Of a DNA stretch of 33,506 bases, positions 15,464-23,617 are shown piece after piece. Positions within the stretch are counted from its first letter, which is position 1, and every line of letters begins with the position of its first letter. The stretch spans positions 1 through 33,506 of the forward strand of contig CAZTRF010000005.1 of NCBI GenBank assembly GCA_964616495.1, read 5' to 3'. The notes under the pieces are model-generated. The model ran no database searches. It worked only from the letters and a program-made list of their open reading frames with translations, and had not been told where the DNA came from. The position numbers were made by a program, and so were the translations under genes. The DNA is from DAOSVX01 sp964616495. GTDB taxonomy: Bacteria > Bacillota_I > Bacilli_A > RF39 > UBA660.

Positions 15464-16258
15464 ATGATGGAATTAAATGTTTTGAATCAAAAAATTTCTT
15501 ATTTAAAAATTAATGTTGAAGATGATATCTCTATTACTGATATGCTAAAATCAAAAGATGGAAATTTTTTTGTATCAGATTGGTTAAGAAATGGAAATAC
15601 TATTTAGTTTTTAGGCATTTGGGAAGAAATTTATAATCCTAATTTTAATTATGGCGAATTTGCCATAATTAAAAGTCAAGCAGGTTTAAATAGTTATAAA
15701 ATTAGTGTTAAAGAATGGACAGAAAAAACAAATGCAATTGGAATAATATCAAAAGCCGGAAGATACGGCGAAACTTATGCTCATAAAGATATTGCTTTTG
15801 AATTTGGAATGTGGATTAGTCCTAAATTCAAGTTGTTAATAATAAAAGAATTTGAAAGACTAAAATCAGAAGAACAAAAACAATTAGGTTGGAATATAAA
15901 AAGAGAACTATCTAAAATAAATTATAAAATACATACAGATGCAATAAAGTTTAATTTAATGCCTAAAGAATTAACCAAAAATCAAATTAATTTTATTTAT
16001 GCTGAAGAGGTTGATGTTTTAAACATGGCTCTATTTGGTATGACTGCTAAGGAATGGAGAGTGAAAAGTCCTAATTTAGATGGAAATATTAGAGATTATG
16101 CTACTATAAATGAATTAATATGTTTATCCAATTTAGAAAATCTAAACTCAGTATTTATAAATGATGGCTTAATACAATCTGAAAGACTTATTAAATTAAA
16201 TAAAGTTGCAATATCTCAAATGAAGATTATTAATAACACAGATACGAAGTATTTATAA
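15464..16258 (+). pseudogene. KilA-N domain protein, interrupted by one amber codon (copy 2)
   Basis: The frame from ATG 15464 to TAA 16258 is 264 codons and has a single in-frame TAG at 15605-15607 (codon 48). It reads FFVSDWLRNGNTI-stop-FLGIWEEIYNPN; the family and copy 1 have Glu there. Before and after, the sequence is well kept: SKAGRYGETYAHKDIAFEFG, MWISPKFKLLIIKEFERLKS, and the C-terminal part NYKIHTDAIKFNL...EVDVLNMALFGMTAKEW...DGNIRDYATINELICLSNLE. The RBS AGGAG and promoter are intact, so inactivation is recent, unless a downstream start makes the 149-residue C-terminal part. KilA-N proteins bind DNA and are common on phages and accessory elements. It is tail-to-tail with a tRNA-Gly gene, exactly as copy 1 is. 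Confidence 0.88.
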
Positions 16259-16288
16259 AAAAGTTGCTGATTGTTAAGTCAGCAACTT
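16256..16288 (-). terminator. terminator of tRNA-Gly(GCC)
   Basis: AAGTTGCTGA (16261-16270) pairs with TCAGCAACTT (16279-16288). On the reverse strand the stem is followed by TTTTTTAT. It also lies just past the KilA-N stop and probably serves both genes. Confidence 0.8.
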
Positions 16289-16298
16289 GTATTCAATT

Positions 16299-16373
16299 TG
16301 GAGCAAGTGACCAGAATCGAACTGGCATCCCAACCTTGGCAAGGTTGTATACTAACCATTGTACTACACCTGC
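16299..16373 (-). tRNA. tRNA-Gly, anticodon GCC
   Basis: A 75-nt cloverleaf with encoded CCA. The acceptor stem is GCAGGTG/CACTTGC (one G-T pair), the anticodon stem CAACC/GGTTG surrounds TTGCCAA, giving anticodon GCC for GGC/GGU codons, and the T-loop TTCGATT is normal. This is the main glycine tRNA type and differs clearly in stems from the CCC tRNA at 12.95 kb, so the two are separate isoacceptors and not a fresh duplication. Confidence 0.96.
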
Positions 16374-16385
16374 ATCTACTCAAAT

Positions 16386-16414
16386 ATAATAACAAAAACT
16401 TGAAGTAATTTCAA
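16386..16414 (-). promoter_or_regulatory. tRNA-Gly(GCC) promoter lying inside the preceding terminator
   Basis: Reverse strand TTGAAA (16409-16414), 17-bp spacer, TATTAT (16386-16391), 12 bp before the tRNA. The -35 box lies within the hairpin at 16394-16420 that ends the ClpC-like gene, so one sequence acts in both. Confidence 0.65.
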
Positions 16415-16420
16415 GTTTTT
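16394..16420 (-). terminator. terminator of the ClpC-like gene
   Basis: AAAAACTTGAA (16394-16404) pairs with TTCAAGTTTTT (16410-16420), 11 bp with a 5-nt loop, followed on the reverse strand by TTTTT-G-TT. It touches the stop codon of the gene. Confidence 0.75.
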
Positions 16421-18204
16421 TAATTACATATTTGGTTTTTATTTTTACTTATTGCTTTAGTAACTTTATTTTTAATAGTTGCAGGCATTTTTTTTGTATT
16501 TTCAAACCCTATAGTATTGGTATCTTTTTGATATCCTCCTAGTAAAATTATTGAGCTAGTAAAATATAGTTTGTTTCCTTTATTATCATCAATACTTCCA
16601 TCTTTTAAGATTTTATCAATTAAATTAGCAAGTTTTTTAGAAGATAAATTATAATTTTTTACAATTAAAATTTGCGATATGTTGTTTTTAAATGAAGATA
16701 AAAGATAATCATCATCATATCCAACGTATCCTTGTGAAGTGCCTAATAATTTACTCATAGATCCGTCGTAATCAGAAAACTCTAATAAATCTATTTCGAT
16801 GGTTTTATGGTTTAAATAATCTCCTAAAATAAAAGCAAATTTATTTATTATATTATTATCTAAAGAAAATGATAATGGTTGTAAATAGTTATTTTTATTA
16901 ATAAGATTAACTATTTCTTTTATTTCTTTTTTATTATCAATTATTGTTAGCAATTCTTTGCCCAATTTTTTATTATTAAATTCGGCACACAATGGAACGT
17001 TACTTTTTAAAGACACCACTCTTAAAATATCATTTTTAGTAATTCTTCCGGTTTTTAACTTTGATTTAGCACATACTGAATCTAAAATGTCGATTGCTTT
17101 ATCAGGGTTTTTTCGGTTAAGAATATAAACATTGCTTAGTTCAATAATATCGTTAATATTTTGGTTGCTTATTTTAAGGTTATGATGACGTTCGTATTCC
17201 TTTTTAATTGTTTTTAATATATTTTCCGTTTCTTCTTTAGTTGGTTCTTTAACAAAAATAGGTTGAAATCTTCTTTCTAAGGCTTTGTCTTTAGCAATAT
17301 ATTTTTCATATTCCTTAGTAGTAGTTGCGCCAATGCATTTTAATTCTCCTCGTGCTAAATAGGGTTTTAAAATATTAGAAGCATCAATTGCTCCCTCCGC
17401 CCCTCCTGCTCCAACTATTGTATGAATTTCATCAATAAAAAGAATTATATCTTTATTATTAATCACTTCTTCAATTATTTTGGTTAATCTTTCTTCAAAT
17501 TCTCCTCGATATTTGGTTCCAGCTACTAAAAAGCTCATCTCTAAAAGAACAATTTTTTTGTTTTTTAAAAAAGTTGGAACAGTATTTTTTTCTATTCTTC
17601 TTGTTAGTTCTTCAATAATGGCTGTTTTTCCAACACCAGCATCGCCCAATAATAGTGGATTATTTTTGTTTTTTCTTAGTAGTATTTCAATAACATCATT
17701 TATAATAATCTCTCTTCCAATAACCTTTTCATCTTTACTTATTTTTTCATTTAAGATGGTCCCGACCTCATATAAAAGCAACTTTTCATTTTCTTTTAAA
17801 TCACTAGATTCATTGTAAATAAAATCTAAATCAAGATTCATATTAATCATTAATCTAATAGCTATCCCTTCTCCTTCATCCAAAATAGCTTTAAATAAGT
17901 GATTGTAATTTACATCTTTTTCTTTGGCTTTTTTTATAGCTACGTCGATTATTTTTCGAAGCATAGGGGTATATAAAATGTGAGAGCTTTTTTTACTGCC
18001 TTTGCCTATTACATGAATTAATTCAGATTTAAAATTAGAATAAGTTAAACCATTTCTTTTTAATATTTCAGTAAGTTTATTTTTCTTTTTTAGAATGGCC
18101 AGTAACAAATGTTCACTGCCCACATAAGGGTGCATTAAGGAAAGCATTTCTTGTTCAGCAGACACTAATATTTTTTTTAAACTTTCATCATATTCCTTTC
18201 GCAT
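16420..18204 (-). CDS. ClpC-like AAA+ protein with intact first and degenerate second ATPase module
   Basis: A 594-residue protein, against about 810 for ClpC. Residues about 1-140 are the double Clp N-domain (YVGSEHLLLAILKK). AAA module 1 is complete: Walker A GDAGVGKT (187-194), Walker B ILFIDEIH (254-261), sensor IGATT and arginine finger ALERRFQPI. The coiled-coil M domain is missing. Module 2 is recognisable from GTSQGYVGYDDD (488-499) and KILKDGSIDDNKGNKLYF, but Walker A is replaced by SFSLDNNIIN (445-454) and Walker B by QILIVKNYNL (511-520). The chain stops before the arginine-finger and C-terminal helical parts, and no ClpP-docking loop is seen. It therefore probably remodels proteins or regulates another Clp, without its own proteolysis. 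AGGAGG lies 7 nt before the ATG. It follows uvrB and the dehydrogenase gene. Confidence 0.9.
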   Translation of the reverse strand: MRKEYDESLKKILVSAEQEMLSLMHPYVGSEHLLLAILKKKNKLTEILKRNGLTYSNFKSELIHVIGKGSKKSSHILYTPMLRKIIDVAIKKAKEKDVNYNHLFKAILDEGEGIAIRLMINMNLDLDFIYNESSDLKENEKLLLYEVGTILNEKISKDEKVIGREIIINDVIEILLRKNKNNPLLLGDAGVGKTAIIEELTRRIEKNTVPTFLKNKKIVLLEMSFLVAGTKYRGEFEERLTKIIEEVINNKDIILFIDEIHTIVGAGGAEGAIDASNILKPYLARGELKCIGATTTKEYEKYIAKDKALERRFQPIFVKEPTKEETENILKTIKKEYERHHNLKISNQNINDIIELSNVYILNRKNPDKAIDILDSVCAKSKLKTGRITKNDILRVVSLKSNVPLCAEFNNKKLGKELLTIIDNKKEIKEIVNLINKNNYLQPLSFSLDNNIINKFAFILGDYLNHKTIEIDLLEFSDYDGSMSKLLGTSQGYVGYDDDYLLSSFKNNISQILIVKNYNLSSKKLANLIDKILKDGSIDDNKGNKLYFTSSIILLGGYQKDTNTIGFENTKKMPATIKNKVTKAISKNKNQICN

Positions 18205-18286
18205 AAAAAAACCTCCTAATAGTATTCTATGAATATCATGTGAAAACCTAACACAATTTATTCAGACAAAATACTACTAAAAGGGG

Positions 18287-19039
18287 TTATTTGTTTTTAC
18301 TCATTTGAATTTTAGAAATTATTTTCAGTTGAGTTTTATAACACAAAAAGCGATTAAAGAAAATTCCCATTTTAGTTATAAAACCCGGTATTATTATTAA
18401 TTTATGTTTAAACATTTTATTAATAGCATATTTTGCTACAGCTATACTATCTAAGCCTTTAATAGTAAATTTCCCTTTAGCCACTTTATTAAATTCAGTT
18501 TTGACTGGACCAGGACATAAAGCACTTATTACTACTTTGCTATCTTTTTCTTTTAGTTCTTGATAAGTAGCCATAGTTAATTTTAAAACATAGTTTTTAG
18601 TTGCATAATAGGTATTTAAATGTGGTCCAGCTAGAAATCCAGCACTACTAGCCACATTTAAAATATATCCTCTATCTCTTTTGACAAAGTCCTTTAAGAA
18701 TAATTTAGTTAAAATATGAACAGTTTTAATATTTAAATTAATCATCTCCAATTCTCGATCTAGATTAGTATCAATAAAATCTCCAAACAATCCAAAGCCG
18801 GCATTATTAATTAAAATATCAATATTATCTTTTTTAACAGTTTCGTATAATTTAAAAACATTTTTCTCATCGCCAAGATCGCTAATTATAATTTTAACCT
18901 CTGTTTTCAATTCTCTTTTTAGTTCTTCTAATAGTTCTTTACGACGAGCAACCAATATCAAATCATACCCTTTTTCTGATAAAACTCTAGCTATATCCTT
19001 TCCTATTCCTGAACTTGCTCCCGTTATTAATGCTTTCAT
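18287..19039 (-). CDS. short-chain dehydrogenase/reductase (SDR family)
   Basis: A 250-residue classical SDR of the DltE/YqjQ-like type. The nucleotide-binding motif TGASSGIG is at 6-13, NNAG at 78-81, the catalytic Ser in NVASSAG at about 131, and YxxxK at 144-148 (YYATK). An NAD(P)H-dependent reduction of a carbonyl or alcohol is expected; the substrate is unknown. The C terminus (about 215-240) is hydrophobic and basic and may touch the membrane. Its ATG overlaps the uvrB stop by one base (TAATG), so it is made with UvrB, a linkage with no obvious functional meaning. Confidence 0.93.
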   Translation of the reverse strand: MKALITGASSGIGKDIARVLSEKGYDLILVARRKELLEELKRELKTEVKIIISDLGDEKNVFKLYETVKKDNIDILINNAGFGLFGDFIDTNLDRELEMINLNIKTVHILTKLFLKDFVKRDRGYILNVASSAGFLAGPHLNTYYATKNYVLKLTMATYQELKEKDSKVVISALCPGPVKTEFNKVAKGKFTIKGLDSIAVAKYAINKMFKHKLIIIPGFITKMGIFFNRFLCYKTQLKIISKIQMSKNK

Positions 19040-21000
19040 TAATTTTCTCCCTTCATTTCAAATAAGATATCTCTTAATTCCATAGCCCTTTCAAAATTTA
19101 ATTCTTTAGCAGCCTTTTTCATTTCATTTTCAATATTATTAATCATTTCTTGTCTTTCTTTTTTAGATACTTTTTCTTTCTTTTCAACTTTGTCTTCTAT
19201 TTCGTTACTAATTAATTCTCTTATGTCTTTATGAATTGTCTCAGGAATTATATTATTTTTTTTATTATATTCAATTTGAATTTTTCTTCTTCTTTCCGTT
19301 TCAGAAATGGCATATTTCATAGCATCACTCATTACATCAGCATATAAGATAACGTGCCCACTGGCATTTCTTGCACATCTACCCATAGTTTGAACTAAAC
19401 TTCTACCACTTCTTAAAAATCCTTGTTTATCAGCATCTAAAATACAAATCAAACTTACCTCTGGAATATCAATTCCTTCTCTTAAAAGGTTAATACCAAC
19501 TACCACATCATACTTTCCTAACCTTAAGTCTCTAATAATTTTTAGTCTTTCTAAAGTTTTAATCTCATTATGAAGATAAGCCACTTTAATATTATAACCT
19601 TTTAAATAATTAGTTAATTCTTCGGCCATTCTAATAGTTAAAGTGGTAATTAAAGTTCTTTCATTTAAAGAAATTCTCTTTTCTATTTCATTCATAATAT
19701 CATCAATTTGGCCTTCAGTTTTCTTTATTTCAATTGTTGGATCTACTAAGCCGGTAGGCCTTATTATTTGCTCTACCGTTTGATTATTAACTTTGGCTAA
19801 TTCATAGTCCCCCGGTGTAGCCGAAACAAAAATGGCTTGATTAATTTTCTTCTCAAATTCCTCAAATTTCAGAGGCCTATTATCTAGAGCGCTAGGAAGA
19901 CGAAAACCATAATCAACCAAGGTTTGTTTACGAGATCTATCTCCCATGTACATTCCTCTAACTTGAGGTAAGGTAACATGAGACTCATCTACTATTAATA
20001 AAAAGTCCTTAGGAAAAAAGTCCATTAAAGTTGTTGGAGTTTCTCCTTTTTCACGAAGTGCTAAATGCCTTGAATAATTTTCAATTCCACTACAAAATCC
20101 AGTTTCTTTTAACATTTCAAGATCGTATTTGGTTCTTTCACTTAATCGTTCAGAGGCCACTAACTTATTATTATTTTTTAATTCAATAAGTCTTTCTTCT
20201 AATTCTTTTTCAATCTTTACAATAGCCTTTTCTAATTTATCATGGCTGGTAACAAAATGGCTGGCCGGAAATATTGAAATAGTTTTTAAGTTTCTAATAA
20301 TAACTCCGGTCAAAGGATCGAATACAGCTATTTTATCTATCTCATCTCCAAATAATGAAATTCTAATTCCTTCGCTTTTATAGTTGGCCTGAATAATTTC
20401 AATGGTATCTCCCTTTACTCTAAAAGTTCCACGGTGAAGATCAAACTCACTTCTTTCATAAGTCATATCTATTAAATGCTCTATTATGTCATTTCTTTTG
20501 CGATTATCTCCGACCGTTAAAATAAGCATATTTTTTTTATATTCTTCGACTTCTCCTATACCATATATACATGAAACACTAGCCACTATTATAGTATCTC
20601 GGTTATTAATAATAGAACTAGTAGCACTATGCCTTAATTCATCTATTTCATCATTAATAGAAGAATCTTTTTCAATATAGGTATCGCTACTAGGAACATA
20701 TGCCTCTGGTTGATAATAATCGTAATAAGATACAAAATACTCAACATGATTTTCGGAAAATAATTCTTTAAATTCAGCATATAGCTGCCCAGCAAGGGTT
20801 TTATTGTGTGCCAAAATTAAAGTTGGTTTCTGGGTTTGTTCAATAATATTTGCCATTGTAAAAGTTTTTCCAGAACCTGTAACACCCAAAAGGACTTGAT
20901 TTTTTAAGCCATTATTTATTCCTTCAACCAATTCTTTTATAGCTTCTGGCTGATCACCAGAAGGTTTGTAGTTAGAATGTATCACAAATTTTTCTGCCAT
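19039..21000 (-). CDS. uvrB: excinuclease ABC subunit B
   Basis: A 653-residue UvrB of normal length, the damage-verifying helicase of nucleotide excision repair. It shows Walker A GVTGSGKT (39-46), the beta-hairpin region YYDYYQPEAYVPSSDTYIEK (about 92-112) that inserts between DNA strands, Walker B IVDESHVT, VSATPGDYE, the helicase motifs VGINLLREGIDIPEVSL and QTMGRCARN, and a C-terminal UVR domain KKAAKELNFERAMELRDILF that binds UvrA/UvrC. uvrA is not adjacent in the window. No SOS-type operator is seen in the 80 bp upstream. Confidence 0.98.
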   Translation of the reverse strand: MAEKFVIHSNYKPSGDQPEAIKELVEGINNGLKNQVLLGVTGSGKTFTMANIIEQTQKPTLILAHNKTLAGQLYAEFKELFSENHVEYFVSYYDYYQPEAYVPSSDTYIEKDSSINDEIDELRHSATSSIINNRDTIIVASVSCIYGIGEVEEYKKNMLILTVGDNRKRNDIIEHLIDMTYERSEFDLHRGTFRVKGDTIEIIQANYKSEGIRISLFGDEIDKIAVFDPLTGVIIRNLKTISIFPASHFVTSHDKLEKAIVKIEKELEERLIELKNNNKLVASERLSERTKYDLEMLKETGFCSGIENYSRHLALREKGETPTTLMDFFPKDFLLIVDESHVTLPQVRGMYMGDRSRKQTLVDYGFRLPSALDNRPLKFEEFEKKINQAIFVSATPGDYELAKVNNQTVEQIIRPTGLVDPTIEIKKTEGQIDDIMNEIEKRISLNERTLITTLTIRMAEELTNYLKGYNIKVAYLHNEIKTLERLKIIRDLRLGKYDVVVGINLLREGIDIPEVSLICILDADKQGFLRSGRSLVQTMGRCARNASGHVILYADVMSDAMKYAISETERRRKIQIEYNKKNNIIPETIHKDIRELISNEIEDKVEKKEKVSKKERQEMINNIENEMKKAAKELNFERAMELRDILFEMKGEN

Positions 21001-21025
21001 TTAAATCGCTTCTTTCTATAATTTT

Positions 21026-21034
21026 ATTATAACA
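21026..21034 (-). promoter_or_regulatory. extended -10 promoter of the uvrB operon
   Basis: Reverse strand TGTTATAAT with TATAAT at 21026-21031, 25 bp before the ATG. The -35 is weak. Confidence 0.5.
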
Positions 21035-21079
21035 ACTTAAAGCTTTTTAATTAATACATTTTATCACTAAACTCATCTA

Positions 21080-21118
21080 AAAACAAGGCAGCCATTTGAA
21101 GTGAAGTTGCCTTGTTTT
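21080..21118 (-). terminator. asnA terminator
   Basis: AAAACAAGGCA (21080-21090) pairs with TGCCTTGTTTT (21108-21118) and is followed on the reverse strand by TTTTT. Confidence 0.75.
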
Positions 21119-21122
21119 ATTT

Positions 21123-22091
21123 TTATAAAATTTGCTTGTTTTCTAATTTTTTTAATGTTTTCGTTTCCCAACTAGAAGCTTGAATTTCAGCAATATGTGA
21201 TTTTTCTAATAAAAGCATTAATATTCTTGATTGACCAATTCCACCACCAATTGTATAAGGTAATTCACATTTGTGTATTTTTTGATGATAAGGCAATTTA
21301 ATTCTATTTAAACAATCAGATTTTTTCAATTGAGCAATAAGTGACTTTTCATCAACTCTTATTCCCATAGATGATAATTCTACTGCTTTATCAAGTGTTT
21401 TATCATATACAATCAAGTCACCATTCAAAGACCAATCATCATAATCCGGGCTTCTTAAATCGTGTTCTATACCAGATTTTAGCTTATCCCCTATCCCAAT
21501 TATAAATACAGCTTTTTTATCTTTAACAATTAGTTCTTCTCTTTCTTTAGGAGTTTTGTCTGGATACATGTCTTCTAAATCTTGACTAGTAATAAACACT
21601 ATTGATTTAGGTAGATCAATTGTTATAAACTTATATTTTTGTTTAACTAATATTGATGTTTGCCTTATAGCTTTATAAATACTTTTTACGGTCTCTTTTA
21701 AATAATCAATAGTTCTGTCTTCTTTACTAATAATCTTTTCCCAGTCCCACTGTTCAACAAAGAATGAATGAATATCATCTACTACTTCATCTTTTCTAAT
21801 TGCTTTCATATCAGTGTACAATCCTGTATACGTTGGAAATTTATACCTTCCAAGTGCATCTCTTTTCCATTTAGCAAGAGAGTGTACTATTTCAAATTTT
21901 TCTTTACCTTTTATAAACGCCACGCTTTTTTCTACTCCTGTCAAAGCATCTTGCAATCCAGAATCGGATTTAACAAATAATGGACTTTGAACTTTTATAA
22001 GAGATAATCTTGTCTCCAGTTGCTTTTCAAAACACTTTTTTATTTCATCTATTGCTTTTATTGTTTCTAAATACTTTAATTCTTTTTTCAT
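21123..22091 (-). CDS. asnA: aspartate-ammonia ligase (asparagine synthetase A)
   Basis: A 322-residue AsnA that makes asparagine from aspartate, ammonia and ATP with a class II synthetase-like fold. Family segments seen include VQSPLFVKSDSGLQDALTG, EIVHSLAKWKRDALGRY, GLYTDMKAIRKDE, SFFVEQWDWEK, DLRSPDYDDWSLNGDL and, at the C terminus, LPYTIGGGIGQSRILMLLL. AAGAAGG precedes the ATG. The gene has a long leader with a T-box, so it is switched on when tRNA-Asn is uncharged. It is transcribed alone and ends in its own terminator. Confidence 0.98.
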   Translation of the reverse strand: MKKELKYLETIKAIDEIKKCFEKQLETRLSLIKVQSPLFVKSDSGLQDALTGVEKSVAFIKGKEKFEIVHSLAKWKRDALGRYKFPTYTGLYTDMKAIRKDEVVDDIHSFFVEQWDWEKIISKEDRTIDYLKETVKSIYKAIRQTSILVKQKYKFITIDLPKSIVFITSQDLEDMYPDKTPKEREELIVKDKKAVFIIGIGDKLKSGIEHDLRSPDYDDWSLNGDLIVYDKTLDKAVELSSMGIRVDEKSLIAQLKKSDCLNRIKLPYHQKIHKCELPYTIGGGIGQSRILMLLLEKSHIAEIQASSWETKTLKKLENKQIL

Positions 22092-22168
22092 TTTATAACC
22101 TTCTTTCTTAATTTGTTTTTTAATAAATCAAGATAGATTGTAGGAGCTATTTAATTTATTTGCATTTG

Positions 22169-22212
22169 CACAATGTAGATATAAAATGAATGTAAAAATC
22201 ATCTACTTTGTG
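22169..22212 (-). other. extra hairpin in the asnA leader downstream of the T-box
   Basis: CACAATGTAGAT (22169-22180) and ATCTACTTTGTG (22201-22212) pair at 11 of 12 positions across a 20-nt loop. It lies between the T-box terminator and the asnA start, a 190-nt stretch with no gene. There is no U-run, so it is not a terminator. It may affect mRNA stability or translation. Confidence 0.4.
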
Positions 22213-22282
22213 TATAATTTTCTTTTATATTATATTGTTTTTATCTTTATATTTTTTTAAAACTTCCTTTCTTTTTAAACAT

Positions 22283-22580
22283 AAAAACCCGTATTATCCT
22301 ACAATATAAGGACGAATACGGGTATCCGCGGTGCCACCTTAATTTATTACTTTAAAAAACCATTTATATATGAACATAAATGGCTTGTTAGTACGGTAAT
22401 CTCTTTTTCAGTTCTAACAAACCTAGCAACATGGTAACGGATTGCTCACCGGATTAGTCTACTAAGAATACTCTTTTCGATAATCTGCTCGGAAGTGTTC
22501 TTTCTTCAAATGTTATTATTAGTTCACACTATACCTAACTCACTTAAATAACTTCTTTGAATACTTTTCTTCTTCAACGC
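22283..22580 (-). promoter_or_regulatory. asparagine-specific T-box riboswitch
   Basis: The T-box core AAGGTGGCACCGCGG is at 22326-22340 on the reverse strand. It is followed by a strong terminator (ACCCGTATT pairing with AATACGGGT, 22287-22323) and a U-run at 22282-22286. Upstream is a stem I with the distal-loop signature AGTGTGAA inside TTAG/CTAA arms. The codon AAC (22497-22499), followed by A, fits an Asn specifier and agrees with the downstream asnA. Uncharged tRNA-Asn would stabilise the antiterminator and allow asnA transcription. The specifier assignment was made by eye. Confidence 0.92.
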
Positions 22581-22586
22581 AATATA

Positions 22587-22615
22587 AAATTATCATATTT
22601 TTTAAAAAATGTCAA
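22587..22615 (-). promoter_or_regulatory. promoter of the T-box/asnA transcript
   Basis: Reverse strand consensus TTGACA (22610-22615), 17-bp spacer, extended -10 TGATAATTT (-10 at 22587-22592). Transcription would begin near 22580, just ahead of T-box stem I. Confidence 0.7.
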
Positions 22616-22908
22616 ATCATTAACTTGCCAAAGCCACTTTTTACCTTAATTATAGCTTGATTTAATAAAAATTATATTATTTTTACAATGATTTTATCTA
22701 GAGCCCTGTTAGACAACTAATATTTTCTTGTATAAGATTTTTGCAACTATAGTTTCTATCAAGTTAATCATTGTCTACTTTGTTTTAATTTTTTCAATTA
22801 TGATCAATTCTTATTTTTCGAAGAAGCACATATTAAATAAGTGTAAAAAGGCACTAATATCTCTTTACTTTATTTTTTATTTTATTTATTATTTAATTAA
22901 GGTGAGTT

Positions 22909-23598
22909 ATGAAAAAATATAAGTGGATTTTAATTGTTATTGGCCTCTTTGCATTAAATATTGGTTTAGATTACGGATTTTCTTGGTTGTTTATGGTAAT
23001 AGGAAAAATAGTATGTGGAGATAAAACAAATAATATGGTAGAAGATGTAGCCATAATTAGATCCCTCTTTGTTGACATTGTCATGTTAGCTTTTCTAATA
23101 CCAATTTTTTGGGATAAATTAAAAGAATCATTTAATCAATTTAAAGAGCACCCTTGGAGATGCCTCTTATATATATTCTTAGGGATATTAATTATTTTTG
23201 GAAGTAAGATTATTATTGGCATAATTTTTATAATTACTGGGGTATCAATCGAAACCAGTGCTAACCAAAGCACTATTAATGACACCGTTACCATGGCAAC
23301 TCCCGCTTTAGCATTAATATTTCAAACTTGTAGTTGCATCTTTACCCCTTTAAAAGAAGAAATAATGTTTCGTCTAGGCTTTAATCAGTTATTAAAAAAA
23401 CCATTCTTATTTTTATTAATAACTTCGATAGTTTTTGGGCTAGTTCATGCTCTTCCTACTACAGATATAGAAACAATTTCTTTTCTTAATTATTGTTTTA
23501 TGGGTTTTGCAATGGCCTTTACTTATTATAAAACCAATAACATTTGGTGTGCTATGATAGTTCACGCCATTAATAATTTGATAGTTTTTTTAATTTAA
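22909..23598 (+). CDS. CPBP family intramembrane glutamic endopeptidase
   Basis: A 229-residue polytopic membrane protein with about six helices. It has the Abi/CAAX protease motifs: EEIMFR (Glu150, Glu151, Arg155), FGLVHA (His180) and HAINN (His219, Asn223). Family members cleave within the membrane and serve in bacteriocin self-immunity, peptide maturation or signalling; the substrate here is unknown. AAGGTGA lies just before the ATG. The 290 bp between it and the asnA promoter contain only AT-rich sequence with no convincing gene or promoter. It converges on the metallopeptidase gene. Confidence 0.93.
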   Translation: MKKYKWILIVIGLFALNIGLDYGFSWLFMVIGKIVCGDKTNNMVEDVAIIRSLFVDIVMLAFLIPIFWDKLKESFNQFKEHPWRCLLYIFLGILIIFGSKIIIGIIFIITGVSIETSANQSTINDTVTMATPALALIFQTCSCIFTPLKEEIMFRLGFNQLLKKPFLFLLITSIVFGLVHALPTTDIETISFLNYCFMGFAMAFTYYKTNNIWCAMIVHAINNLIVFLI

Positions 23599-23617
23599 AA
23601 CTTTTTTAATTAGTTTT
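23597..23617. terminator. weak bidirectional terminator between convergent genes
   Basis: AAAACT (23597-23602) pairs with AGTTTT (23612-23617), with T-runs on both sides. The stem is only 6 bp, so the call is tentative. Confidence 0.3.

Noticed and set aside
15809..16258. 149-residue frame as an independent gene
   Set aside because: It is the C-terminal part of the KilA-N frame starting at 15464; no separate RBS was found before its first Met.
22092..22282. Possible short gene in the asnA leader
   Set aside because: No frame of useful length with an RBS; only the inverted repeat stands out.
22728..22922. 64-residue very hydrophobic open frame from TTG
   Set aside because: No RBS, a TTG start in extremely T-rich sequence, and it overlaps the start of the CPBP gene. 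Composition alone explains it.
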